Shown here: positions 7,405-14,966 of the stretch, in pieces
Position numbering within the stretch: the stretch's first letter is position 1
Layout of the letters: every line of letters begins with the position of its first letter
Assembly (NCBI GenBank): GCA_947454695.1
Contig: CANGMW010000016.1
Coordinates: 1 to 17,976 of the forward strand
DNA: 17,976 bases
Source of the DNA: Comamonadaceae bacterium
GTDB lineage: Bacteria; Pseudomonadota; Gammaproteobacteria; Burkholderiales; Burkholderiaceae_C
Direction of reading: 5' to 3'
Notes under the pieces: model-generated
Told to the model about the DNA's origin: nothing
Seen by the model: only the letters and a program-made list of their open reading frames with translations
Database searches by the model: none
Position numbers and translations under genes: made by a program

Positions 7405-8433
7405 TCAAAGGGTTCGCGTACTGCGTAAGCCGTCGCGGGTGCTGTAGCGGTGTTTCGCATCCAGTTGTTCCACTTGAACCTGTGCGGAGCGCTGACCGTA
7501 GACCGCAGATTTGAGCCAAACGCATTCAGCCTCAAGCAAGTCTGCAGTGGCCAACTGCGTGTGCCAGACTTTGACGGCAGCGTTCCATCGGTAGCCGCGC
7601 GCTCTGAGCGCATCTTTGGCTTCAAAGGGTGCGCCTGTCGCCTGCAAACGGTAGGCGCTGCTCTTGCCCGCCGCCATCAGACGCGCCAAGCCAGTCGTTT
7701 GCGACACAGGCAAGCAGGTGCACAACACTGCGAGCAAAGCGTGGCAATCCATTTCAGCTCTGTGCGCATCGTAAAACCAGCCCTGTGCCATAGCCAAATA
7801 CTCCAGCTTGGCTGAGCTTTGCCCCTGACGTTTCCAGTCAATGTCCGCGAACGAGCATGCCCAATTCAAATCGGCAAACTGGTGCAACCGCGCTTCCACA
7901 AAAGGTCGGTCAAAGCCGGCGTTGTGAGCCACGACAAGGTCAACGCCTTGAAGCAGACGGTCAATCTGCGCCTCGTCCAGACGTTGGCCTCGCACCATCT
8001 CATCGGTGATCCCGGTGAGTTTGACGATCTCTTCAGGAATGGGCTTGCCGGGATCTTCCAAGCCGTCAAAAACGGTCACTGGACCGCAAGGCAGGCCACT
8101 CACGCTGTCCACGTCCACGCGCAACATGGCCAGTTCGGTGATTTTTTCACGGGCGCAATCCAGACCTGTGGTTTCTGTGTCCAACAGCACCACCGTAATG
8201 ACGGGCCCCTGGGGCGCACGGTCAAAATGCAGTTGTGGGGCGAGCCGCTTGAGCACACGGTAGTCGGGGTGCTTGTCAAGTTCGCGGGCCATGTTTGCCG
8301 GGTCCTGCACAGGGGCCGGACCCGCCTGGAAACTCTCAACGGGTTGAGCGGTCTTCGTTTTTTTAGGGGGTGTCTCTGTCGAGCCGAGATCCAAGGGCGC
8401 TTCAAAGCCTAAATCGAGTTGGGGTTGGGTCAT
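7405..8433 (-). CDS. DEDDh 3'-5' exonuclease (DnaQ/RNase T-like) with extra terminal regions
   Basis: A 342-residue nuclease of the DnaQ superfamily. The four acidic residues and the histidine of the DEDDh active site are visible: Asp85/Glu87 in LLDTETTGLD, Asp175 in VAHNAGFDRPFVEARL, and His224/Asp229 in AHRAEMDCHALL. The catalytic core is about residues 76-245. Before it lies a Pro/Lys/Gln-rich stretch (1-75), probably partly disordered. After it, residues 258-310 hold FEAKDALRARGYRWNAAVKVW, resembling small modules with a Gly-Tyr/Ala-Arg-Trp core attached to nucleic-acid enzymes (DUF5710-like, from memory). It probably trims DNA or RNA 3' ends; the substrate is unknown. ATG 8433 is preferred over GTG 8451 because AGGTGA lies 7 bases upstream. 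It is convergent with the lipoprotein gene and divergent from the transporter operon. Confidence 0.9.
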   Translation of the reverse strand: MTQPQLDLGFEAPLDLGSTETPPKKTKTAQPVESFQAGPAPVQDPANMARELDKHPDYRVLKRLAPQLHFDRAPQGPVITVVLLDTETTGLDCAREKITELAMLRVDVDSVSGLPCGPVTVFDGLEDPGKPIPEEIVKLTGITDEMVRGQRLDEAQIDRLLQGVDLVVAHNAGFDRPFVEARLHQFADLNWACSFADIDWKRQGQSSAKLEYLAMAQGWFYDAHRAEMDCHALLAVLCTCLPVSQTTGLARLMAAGKSSAYRLQATGAPFEAKDALRARGYRWNAAVKVWHTQLATADLLEAECVWLKSAVYGQRSAQVQVEQLDAKHRYSTRDGLRSTRTL

Positions 8434-8445
8434 GGTGATTTCACC
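8434..8445. repeat. 12-bp palindrome covering the exonuclease ribosome binding site
   Basis: GGTGA-TT-TCACC abuts the start codon at 8433. On the minus-strand mRNA it contains the Shine-Dalgarno GGTGA, so a 4-bp stem with 4-base loop could mask it. It may equally be a chance palindrome or a protein-binding site in the divergent promoter region. Confidence 0.4.
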
Positions 8446-8539
8446 TGTCACAGCAGATTAAACGGTCGAAATTTGATGATTCCAGGCTGGGGTTTTTCAC
8501 TAGCGAAGTCAAAAAAAATTTCGGTAACATCTGCCACCA

Positions 8540-8548
8540 TAACAGGAG
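8540..8548 (+). promoter_or_regulatory. Ribosome binding site of the transporter binding-protein gene
   Basis: ACAGGAGAT, with AGGAG seven bases before the ATG at 8555. It is the strongest ribosome site in this operon, in keeping with high expression of the binding protein. The divergent gap 8434-8554 must hold the operon promoter, but I see no convincing -35/-10 pair there. Confidence 0.65.
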
Positions 8549-8554
8549 ATACCC

Positions 8555-9742
8555 ATGACCACACGCCGCCTCGTTTTGACACAATCCGCCGCCCTTGTGG
8601 GTGCCGCGTCCGCCGGCTTGCTGGTGCCTCAATGGGCTCGGGCCCAAAACAGCAAGCTCCGTGTGGGCTTCATGCTGCCCTACACAGGCACCTTTGCCCA
8701 GCTCGGCGTGGCCATTGAAAACGGGTTTCGCATGGCGATTGATGAGCAAGGTGGCAAGCTCGGTGGCCGTGAAATTGAATACTTCAAAGTCGACGACGAG
8801 TCCGAACCGTCCAAAGGCGTAGAAAACGCCAGCAAGCTGGTTCAACGCGACAAGGTCGATGTGCTGGTGGGCACCGTGCACTCTGGCGTTCAGATGGGCA
8901 TCCAGAAAGTTGCACGCGAGTCGGGTGTGCTCAGCCTGATCCCCAATGCCGGCGTGCATGCCGCCACGCGCGGCTTGTGTGCACCCAATGTCTTTCGCAC
9001 CTCCTTCACCAACTCTCAGCCAACACTCGCGCTGGGCGATGTGCTGATGAAAAAAGGCCATAAAAAGGCAGTCTGGATCACCTGGAAATACGCGGCCGGT
9101 GACGAGGCCTTTGAGGGCTTTCGTGACAGCTACACCAAAGCAGGCGGCACCATCATCAAGGAACTGGGCCTGCCCTTCCCCAATGTGGAATTCCAAGCCC
9201 TGCTGACTGAGATCGCTGCGCTCAAACCCGATGCCGTGGTGTGTTTCTTTGCGGGTGGCGGTGCGGCCAAATTCATCAAGGACTACGCAGCGGCGGGCCT
9301 CAAAGGCAAGATTCCCCTGTACGGCTCGGGCTTCCTGACCGAAGGCGTGCTGGATGCAGCGGGCCCCGCAGCCGACGGCATCATCACCACCATGCATTAC
9401 AGCGATTCGCTGGACACCCCCCGCAACAAAGCTTTCCGCTTGGCCTACGCCAAAACCTTCCGTTTACAGCCCGACGTGTATGCCGTGCAGGGTTACGACA
9501 CGGGGCTGTTGCTGGTACAAGGGGCCAACGCCGTCAAAGGCGATCTGGCTAACAAGAAAGCGCTTTATGCCGCCATGGAAGGCGCCGTCATCGACAGCCC
9601 GCGTGGCAAGTGGACGATGAGCAAGGCGCACAACCCAGTGCAGGACATGTACCTGCGGGTGGTGGAAAACAAAGAAAATAAGGTGATCGGCGTGGCCGCC
9701 AAAGCCCTCGCCGACAGCGGTGCGGGCTGCAAACTCGGCTAA
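8555..9742 (+). CDS. ABC transporter substrate-binding protein (HAAT family), likely aromatic acid; TAT-like signal
   Basis: A 395-residue periplasmic binding protein. Residues 1-31 form a signal peptide with twin arginines (MTTRRLVLTQ), a hydrophobic core and ARA/Q cleavage, suggesting Tat export; without the full consensus this is probable, not certain. The mature part has the Peripla_BP_6 pattern: LRVGFMLPYTGTFAQLGVAIENG (35-57), DDESEPSKGVENASKLV (76-92), then DVLVGTVHSGVQMG, and AVQGYDTGLLL near 310-320. It is the first gene of a compact unit with two permeases, two ATPases and pobA. The ligand is therefore probably 4-hydroxybenzoate or a similar aromatic acid rather than a branched-chain amino acid; this rests on context. 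A hairpin terminator follows, which would allow more binding protein than permease to be made. Confidence 0.93.
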   Translation: MTTRRLVLTQSAALVGAASAGLLVPQWARAQNSKLRVGFMLPYTGTFAQLGVAIENGFRMAIDEQGGKLGGREIEYFKVDDESEPSKGVENASKLVQRDKVDVLVGTVHSGVQMGIQKVARESGVLSLIPNAGVHAATRGLCAPNVFRTSFTNSQPTLALGDVLMKKGHKKAVWITWKYAAGDEAFEGFRDSYTKAGGTIIKELGLPFPNVEFQALLTEIAALKPDAVVCFFAGGGAAKFIKDYAAAGLKGKIPLYGSGFLTEGVLDAAGPAADGIITTMHYSDSLDTPRNKAFRLAYAKTFRLQPDVYAVQGYDTGLLLVQGANAVKGDLANKKALYAAMEGAVIDSPRGKWTMSKAHNPVQDMYLRVVENKENKVIGVAAKALADSGAGCKLG

Positions 9743-9773
9743 GCTTGCTGCAATTCGCATTCACTTTGTAGAC

Positions 9774-9799
9774 AACGGCGGTGACCCCGCCGTTTTTTT
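9774..9799 (+). terminator. Intrinsic terminator/attenuator between binding-protein and permease genes
   Basis: Perfect 8-bp stem AACGGCGG / CCGCCGTT, loop TGACC, then seven T. It lies 31 bases after the binding-protein stop and its T-run ends 8 bases before the permease ATG. Since the rest of the importer and pobA lie downstream, it probably acts as a partial terminator that lowers downstream expression relative to the binding protein. Confidence 0.85.
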
Positions 9800-9807
9800 C
9801 GTAGACC

Positions 9808-10671
9808 ATGGATTTCCCCACCTTTTTGATTCAGCTCCTCAACAGCGTGCAATACGGCTTGCTGCTGTTCATGCTGGCAGCAGGGCTGACGCTGATTTTC
9901 GGCATCATGGGCGTGGTTAATCTGGCGCACGGCAGCTTCTACATGGTGGGAGCCTACCTCGCGTGGTCATTGAGCACTTTTTTCGGCAGCCTGACGCTGG
10001 CCATTCTGGGCGGCGCCGTTTTGTCAATCCTGCTTGGACTGGCCCTGGAGTGGCTGTTGTTCAGGCATTTTTACCACCGCGATCACCTTGACCAGGTGCT
10101 GCTCACATTCGGCCTGATCTACATTTTTGAAGAAGCGCGCTCCCTGCTGTGGGGGGATGATGTGCATGGCGTGAACCTACCCGAACAGCTCAGTGCCTCC
10201 ATCCCGCTGACCGAGAACTTGTCCTACCCGGTGTACCGGCTCTTCATGTCAGGCGTTTGCATTGCCCTGGCCATAGGCCTGTACCTGCTGATCTCCAAAA
10301 CCAAGTTGGGCATGAAAATCCGCGCGGGCGCTTTTAACCGCGACATGACCGAAGCGTTGGGCATCAATATCAAGCGCATTCACGCCCTGGTATTTGCCTT
10401 GGGGGTCATGCTGGCCACCATCGCCGGCATGGTGGCCGCGCCCATCTCCAGCGTCTACCCCAATATGGGTTCGTCGGTCTTGATCATGTGCTTTGTGGTG
10501 GTGGTGATTGGCGGCATTGGCTCGGTTCGGGGCGCACTGATTGCCGCACTTCTCGTGGGCTTGGTCGACACCTTTGGCAAAGTCTTGTTCCCCCAAGTCG
10601 CGGGCATGTTGGTTTATTTGCTCATGGCCTTGGTGCTGTTGATCAAACCTGAGGGGCTTTTCAAGCAATGA
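9808..10671 (+). CDS. ABC transporter permease, LivH type
   Basis: A 287-residue inner-membrane permease with about eight hydrophobic segments. Family marks are GLTLIFGIMGVVNLAHGSFYMVGAYLAW (26-53) near the N-terminus, GAFNRDMTEALGIN in the cytoplasmic coupling region, and FVVVVIGGIGSVRGALIAALLVG near the C-terminus. It forms the membrane channel with the LivM-type partner, which overlaps it by 4 bp (ATGA). No Shine-Dalgarno sequence is visible before its ATG; the preceding bases are the T-run of the terminator hairpin and TCGTAGACC. Translation may therefore be weak, or depend on read-through and hairpin opening. Confidence 0.95.
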   Translation: MDFPTFLIQLLNSVQYGLLLFMLAAGLTLIFGIMGVVNLAHGSFYMVGAYLAWSLSTFFGSLTLAILGGAVLSILLGLALEWLLFRHFYHRDHLDQVLLTFGLIYIFEEARSLLWGDDVHGVNLPEQLSASIPLTENLSYPVYRLFMSGVCIALAIGLYLLISKTKLGMKIRAGAFNRDMTEALGINIKRIHALVFALGVMLATIAGMVAAPISSVYPNMGSSVLIMCFVVVVIGGIGSVRGALIAALLVGLVDTFGKVLFPQVAGMLVYLLMALVLLIKPEGLFKQ

Positions 10672-11693
10672 GCACACCCCACGCCCATCTGGAGCAACTG
10701 TCTCGCTGGCTGAAATTCTTGTTGGGCGGCGCCTTGCTTGCCCTGTTGGCTTTTCCGCTGATCGGCTCTGACTTTTACATTCAAATGGCCACGCGAATGA
10801 TGATTCTGGCCATCTTTGCCATGAGTCTGGACCTGCTGCAAGGCGTCGGGGGTCTGGTGTCTTTGGGACACGCCGCCTACTTTGGACTGGCCGGTTATGC
10901 ACTGGCTTTTGTCTCGCCCGCCGATGTGCCGCCCAGCCTGTGGTGGAGTCTGCCGGTGGCCGCACTGACCTCTGGATTAGCCGCACTGGTCATCGGCTTT
11001 TTTGTGGTGCGCACCCGGGGCATTTACTTCATCATGGTGACCATGGCCTTTGCGCAAATGGTGTTCTTTTTATTTTTCGACAACAAAATTCTGGGCGGTT
11101 CCGACGGCGTTTACATCAACTTCAAACCCAGTCTGGCCTTGGGCTGGGGCGATTGGATTTGGGAGCCGCTGAGTCTGGACAACAAGCGCACATTTTTCTA
11201 CCTCACCGCATCGCTGATGGTGCTGATCTTTGCAGCCCTGCGTCGACTGCTTTGGTCGCCGTTCGGTCGCGCATTGTCTGGCATTCGCATCAATGAGCAC
11301 CGAATGCGTGCCATGGGATACGCCACCTTCGGCTACAAGCTGACCGCTTTCAGCCTGGCGGGCATGCTCGCGGGTGTTGCGGGCTATTTGTGGGGTGCTC
11401 AAACCGGCTACGTCAACCCCGAGCTGATGGGTTTTCACATGAGCGCGCATGCGGTCCTGATGGTGATTTTGGGCGGCATGGGCAACTTCGCCGGCGCAGT
11501 GGTGGGCGCCTTCGCTTTCGAATATGTGTTGCATGTTCTTAAAGACTTGCCGCAAGTGGGCGCGGTCAATCTGGGCAAGCACTGGCAACTCTGGATGGGT
11601 TGTTTCATCGTGCTGGTCGTGACCTTCGCGCCGCGCGGCCTGTTGGGTCTTTTGCAAAGCCTCACCGCTTCCAAGGAGCCGGACGATGCATGA
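10668..11693 (+). CDS. ABC transporter permease, LivM type
   Basis: A 341-residue inner-membrane permease, second half of the channel. Recognisable parts are MMILAIFAMSLDLLQGVGGLVSLGHAAYFGLAGYALAF (about 44-81), VVRTRGIYFIMVTMAFAQMVFF (about 109-130), the cytoplasmic coupling segment GIRINEHRMRAMGY (about 205-218) and MVILGGMGNFAGAVVGA near 263-279. The start overlaps the LivH-type stop (ATGA), and its end overlaps the next ATPase start by 8 bp in ATGCATGA. Co-translation with its neighbours is likely. Length and motifs are normal for the family. Confidence 0.95.
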   Translation: MSTPHAHLEQLSRWLKFLLGGALLALLAFPLIGSDFYIQMATRMMILAIFAMSLDLLQGVGGLVSLGHAAYFGLAGYALAFVSPADVPPSLWWSLPVAALTSGLAALVIGFFVVRTRGIYFIMVTMAFAQMVFFLFFDNKILGGSDGVYINFKPSLALGWGDWIWEPLSLDNKRTFFYLTASLMVLIFAALRRLLWSPFGRALSGIRINEHRMRAMGYATFGYKLTAFSLAGMLAGVAGYLWGAQTGYVNPELMGFHMSAHAVLMVILGGMGNFAGAVVGAFAFEYVLHVLKDLPQVGAVNLGKHWQLWMGCFIVLVVTFAPRGLLGLLQSLTASKEPDDA

Positions 11694-12450
11694 AGTCCTG
11701 CTCAGCGCACGCGACCTGACTAAACGATTTGGCGGCTTGGCCGCGGTCAATCAGGTGTCTTTGGATTTATGGCGAAATCGTATTCATGCGGTGATCGGCC
11801 CCAACGGCGCGGGCAAATCCACGCTGTCGCATTTACTCAGTGGTGATTTACCCCCGACCTCCGGCGGCATATTGATGGGTACACATGATGTGAGTGGGCT
11901 CAGCCCTGAAAAAATCTCTCGCCTGGGTCTTGGGCGAAGCTACCAAAAGACCAATGTCTTCTTGCCTTTGAGCGTGTGGGACAACGTTCGCTTGGCGGCG
12001 CAATCACGCGAGGGGCATCATCCGTGGAATCCTGTTCAATGGCTCACATCGGCGGCTCACGCTTCCTCGACCAACCACCGGGCGCAACGTGCAATCGCCT
12101 TGGCGGGGCTGGAGCCGCGCGCCCACCGGATTGCCGCCAACATCAGCCACGGGGAACAACGACAGCTGGAAATCGCCATGGCCTTGGCCACCGAGCCCCA
12201 AGTTCTGTTGCTCGATGAACCGCTGGCAGGCATGGGCGTGGCCGAGGCGCAACGTATGGTGGAGCTCTTATCGGCGATCAAAAAAGACCATGCCATTCTG
12301 CTGGTCGAGCACGACATGGATGCCGTCTTCACACTGGCAGACCACCTGACTGTGATGGTCAATGGCCAGGTCATTGCCAGTGGCACGCCCGCAGCCATCC
12401 GGCAAGACGCCGACGTGCAAGCTGCGTACTTGGGTGAGGAGCACGGATGA
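11686..12450 (+). CDS. ABC transporter ATP-binding protein, LivG type
   Basis: A 254-residue ATPase driving the importer from the cytoplasmic side. Walker A GPNGAGKST (38-46), Q-loop Gln87 in GRSYQKTNVF, signature ISHGEQRQLEIA (153-164; His for the usual Gly in the second motif position), Walker B VLLLDEP (173-179) and the switch histidine His209 in LLVEHDMD are all present. The C-terminal SGTPAAIRQDADVQAAYLGE is the standard LivG tail. The gene begins inside the last codons of the LivM-type gene and overlaps the LivF-type gene by 4 bp (ATGA). Confidence 0.95.
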   Translation: MHEVLLSARDLTKRFGGLAAVNQVSLDLWRNRIHAVIGPNGAGKSTLSHLLSGDLPPTSGGILMGTHDVSGLSPEKISRLGLGRSYQKTNVFLPLSVWDNVRLAAQSREGHHPWNPVQWLTSAAHASSTNHRAQRAIALAGLEPRAHRIAANISHGEQRQLEIAMALATEPQVLLLDEPLAGMGVAEAQRMVELLSAIKKDHAILLVEHDMDAVFTLADHLTVMVNGQVIASGTPAAIRQDADVQAAYLGEEHG

Positions 12451-13160
12451 GCGATCTGCTGATTCAGGCCCAGGGCCTTCACACTTATTACGGTGCCAGC
12501 CATATTCTTCGCGGCATTGACTTTTGCGTTGCCCGTGGAGAAACCATCGGGTTGATGGGTCGCAATGGCATGGGCAAGAGTACCTTGCTTAAAAGCGTCA
12601 TGGGGCTGGTCAAACCTCGCGCCGGCACGGTCAACATCATGGGTCAAGATCAAACTGGCGGCGCACCTTATGACATTGCCCGCTTAGGCCTTGCCTACGT
12701 ACCCGAAGGACGCGGCATTTTCGGCAATTTGAGTGTCAAAGAAAATTTAATCATGTCGGAGCGTGCCGGCACACGTGGCCAGCGGGATTGGACTTATGAA
12801 CGGGTGTTAGAAACTTTTCCCCGCCTGCAAGAGCGACTAAGCCATGGCGGACAGCAGCTCAGCGGTGGCGAGCAACAAATGCTGACCATTGGTCGCGCCC
12901 TCATGACCAACCCGGATGTGCTCATCCTGGATGAAGCCACCGAAGGCTTAGCGCCCTTGATTGCGCGCGAAATCTGGTCTATCTGCGACTTGATCCGCGC
13001 CAGCGGCATCAGCAGTGTCATCGTCGACAAAAACTGGAAACATGTCACACGCATCAGCAACCGCAATGTGATTCTGGTCAAAGGTCAAGTGGTATTTGAC
13101 GGCACCTCAGCCGAACTCTTAAAAACACCCGATTTGCTTCAGCAATATCTGGGCGTGTAA
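12447..13160 (+). CDS. ABC transporter ATP-binding protein, LivF type
   Basis: A 237-residue ATPase, second nucleotide-binding subunit. Walker A GRNGMGKST (38-46), the LivF hallmark YVPEGRGIFGNLSVKENL (84-101), signature LSGGEQQM (138-145), Walker B VLILDEATEGLAP (158-170). The switch region reads IVDKNWKHV (192-200) where amino-acid LivF proteins usually have VEQN. I recall VDKN in LivF proteins of aromatic-type importers, which would fit the pobA context. It overlaps the LivG-type gene by 4 bp and is followed 30 bases later by pobA on the same strand with no terminator between. Confidence 0.95.
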   Translation: MSDLLIQAQGLHTYYGASHILRGIDFCVARGETIGLMGRNGMGKSTLLKSVMGLVKPRAGTVNIMGQDQTGGAPYDIARLGLAYVPEGRGIFGNLSVKENLIMSERAGTRGQRDWTYERVLETFPRLQERLSHGGQQLSGGEQQMLTIGRALMTNPDVLILDEATEGLAPLIAREIWSICDLIRASGISSVIVDKNWKHVTRISNRNVILVKGQVVFDGTSAELLKTPDLLQQYLGV

Positions 13161-13175
13161 AGCTTATTGTAATTT

Positions 13176-13184
13176 TCAAAGGAA
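13176..13184 (+). promoter_or_regulatory. Ribosome binding site of pobA
   Basis: CAAAGGAAG, with AAGGAAG seven bases before the ATG at 13191. It is a strong site in the 30-base gap after the last transporter gene; the gap has no terminator or evident promoter, so pobA is probably in the same transcript. Confidence 0.65.
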
Positions 13185-13190
13185 GAATTC

Positions 13191-14381
13191 ATGCGAACAC
13201 AAGTCGCCATCATTGGAGCCGGCCCGTCAGGCTTGTTGCTCGGACAATTGCTCCACAAAGCCGGTATTGATGCCGTCATCGTTGAACGTCAAAGCGGCGA
13301 GTATGTGCTGGGGCGAATTCGCGCCGGGGTACTGGAGCAAGTCACCATGGATTTGCTGGACGAAGCAGGTGTGGGTCAACGCATGCACCAAGAAGGCCTC
13401 ATCCATCACGGCTTTGACATGCTGTTCAAAGGCGAGCGGCACCGGATCAATTTAGATCACCTCACCGGCGGAAAAAAGGTCATGGTGTACGGTCAAACGG
13501 AGGTCACTCGGGATCTGATGGAAGCACGCCAGGCGGCCGGACTGACCACTGTTTACGAAGCGAACAACGTCAGTATTCATGACTTCGGCACCGAAAAACC
13601 GCGCGTGCGCTTCGAGAAAGACGGTCAGTCGCATGAGATTGAATGTGACTTTATTGCGGGTTGCGACGGCTTTCATGGGGTATGCCGCGCAAGCGTCCCG
13701 CAAAGCGCCATCAAAGAGTTTGAAAAGGTTTATCCGTTTGGCTGGCTGGGCGTGTTGTCCGACACCCCGCCCGTGCATGAAGAGCTGATTTACGTGAACA
13801 GCCCGCGCGGCTTTGCTCTTTGCTCGCAACGCAGCCAGACCCGTAGCCGCTACTACCTCCAAGTGCCTCTGACCGACAAGGTGGAACAATGGTCCGATCA
13901 AGCCTTCTGGGATGAGCTGAAGTTGCGCTTAGACCCACAAGCGCGCGACCAACTGGTGAGCGGGCCCTCAATTGAAAAAAGCATTGCCCCCTTGCGAAGT
14001 TTCGTGACGGAGCCGATGCGCTTTGGTCGACTCTTTCTCGCAGGCGACGCGGCCCACATCGTCCCACCCACGGGTGCAAAAGGCTTGAACTTGGCAGCCA
14101 CCGATGTCAAATACCTATCCACCGCGTTGATCGAATATTTCCAAGAGAAAAGTCCTGCTGGCATTGACCATTACTCCGAGCGTTGTCTTCGTCGGATCTG
14201 GCGCGCTGAGCGCTTCTCCTGGTGGTTCACGTCCTTGATGCACCACTTTCCTGAAAATGGTGACATTGGTCAAAAGCTGCAAGAAGCCGAACTCGATTAC
14301 ATCATTCACTCGGATGCCGGATCACGATCGGTAGCTGAAAACTACGTCGGATTGCCCTTGAATTTTGGTGAATCTGCGTGA
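13191..14381 (+). CDS. pobA: 4-hydroxybenzoate 3-monooxygenase (PobA)
   Basis: FAD enzyme that hydroxylates 4-hydroxybenzoate to protocatechuate with NADPH and O2, feeding the beta-ketoadipate or meta-cleavage pathway in the cytoplasm. At 396 residues it is the usual length (394). The FAD site GAGPSGLLLGQLL (9-21), DG motif (CDGFHG, 158-163) and GDAAHIVPPTGAKGLNLA (285-302) are intact. Residues known from the Pseudomonas enzyme occur at the same numbers: Tyr201, Ser212, Arg214, Tyr222, Pro293, Asn300 and Tyr385 around the substrate; Arg33, Arg42, Arg44, His162 and Arg269 for NADPH. So I expect a true PobA with NADPH preference. No pobR-type regulator (AraC or IclR family) is adjacent, and no ring-cleavage genes are in the window. 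Confidence 0.97.
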   Translation: MRTQVAIIGAGPSGLLLGQLLHKAGIDAVIVERQSGEYVLGRIRAGVLEQVTMDLLDEAGVGQRMHQEGLIHHGFDMLFKGERHRINLDHLTGGKKVMVYGQTEVTRDLMEARQAAGLTTVYEANNVSIHDFGTEKPRVRFEKDGQSHEIECDFIAGCDGFHGVCRASVPQSAIKEFEKVYPFGWLGVLSDTPPVHEELIYVNSPRGFALCSQRSQTRSRYYLQVPLTDKVEQWSDQAFWDELKLRLDPQARDQLVSGPSIEKSIAPLRSFVTEPMRFGRLFLAGDAAHIVPPTGAKGLNLAATDVKYLSTALIEYFQEKSPAGIDHYSERCLRRIWRAERFSWWFTSLMHHFPENGDIGQKLQEAELDYIIHSDAGSRSVAENYVGLPLNFGESA

Positions 14382-14525
14382 GTAAATCATTTAAAAATGT
14401 GAAGTAAATTGGATTTCTATTCGCTATATTTATCGATTTAAATTACAGATAAGGTGTTAAGTTTTATAGTCACTTGTTAGCCCAGCGCACCCTTCCACGA
14501 AAACAACAGGCACTACACGCGAGAC
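14382..14525. other. AT-rich intergenic region after pobA
   Basis: 144 bases, the first 85 or so clearly more A+T-rich than anything else nearby. I see no GC-rich terminator hairpin after pobA. The only promoter-like element is described separately. The region marks the boundary between the catabolic operon and the signalling genes. Confidence 0.6.
14442..14470 (+). promoter_or_regulatory. Candidate sigma-70 promoter for the lone receiver gene
   Basis: ATTACA (4 of 6 to the -35 consensus), 17-base spacer, TATAGT (5 of 6 to the -10 consensus). Transcription would start near 14477, about 49 bases before the ATG. In AT-rich DNA such matches can arise by chance. Confidence 0.35.
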
Positions 14526-14948
14526 ATGCTTGACTTACCAAATTCTAAAGTGATCAAACACAGACCCCTCGCCAGGAAAAGCGCCCTCATCGTGGATGAC
14601 CAGCAAGACATCCGTCAGTTGATCATGATGACGTTGGAGATTGGTGACTTCGAGCTACACGAAGCGTCAAATGGAGACAGCGCCTTGAGCATGGCGTTCG
14701 ATCTTCAGCCTACGGTTGTGCTGCTTGATGCGATGATGCCCGGTGGCCTGAATGGCTTTGATGTGTGTAGACGAATCAAAGATGACAGCGTACTTAAACG
14801 CACCACCAAAGTGGTCTTGCTGACCGCTATGAGCCAAACTTCAGATTTGAAACGGGGGAAAGCTGCAGGCTGCGATGCCTATTTGATTAAGCCGTTCAGT
14901 CCAATTGAATTGCTGGATACCGTGGACCGGCTGGTCTCAGACGATTGA
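14526..14948 (+). CDS. Stand-alone response regulator receiver protein (CheY-like)
   Basis: A 140-residue protein made almost only of a receiver domain. Acidic pocket Asp24/Asp25 in LIVDDQQD, phospho-acceptor Asp68 in VVLLDAMMPGG, Thr100 in VVLLTAMS and Lys122 in YLIKPFSP are all present, so it should be phosphorylatable. There is no output domain; residues 1-18 form a short basic leader. It probably acts through protein contacts, either as a phosphate relay or sink, or as an adaptor for the nearby histidine kinase. It is convergent with the HTH-receiver gene, with 18 bases between the stop codons. The ribosome site is weak (GCGAGAC before the ATG). Confidence 0.92.
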   Translation: MLDLPNSKVIKHRPLARKSALIVDDQQDIRQLIMMTLEIGDFELHEASNGDSALSMAFDLQPTVVLLDAMMPGGLNGFDVCRRIKDDSVLKRTTKVVLLTAMSQTSDLKRGKAAGCDAYLIKPFSPIELLDTVDRLVSDD

Positions 14949-14966
14949 TCAAACCATGCAAACTAA

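Noticed and set aside
8441..9397. 318-codon open frame on the minus strand antisense to the importer binding protein
   Set aside because: The opposite strand encodes a clear binding protein with signal peptide and ribosome site; the antisense translation has no domain and no good ribosome site.
10249..10986. 245-codon minus-strand open frame spanning the two permease genes
   Set aside because: It crosses the boundary of two well-supported overlapping membrane-protein genes and has a low-complexity Arg/Gln/His-rich translation.
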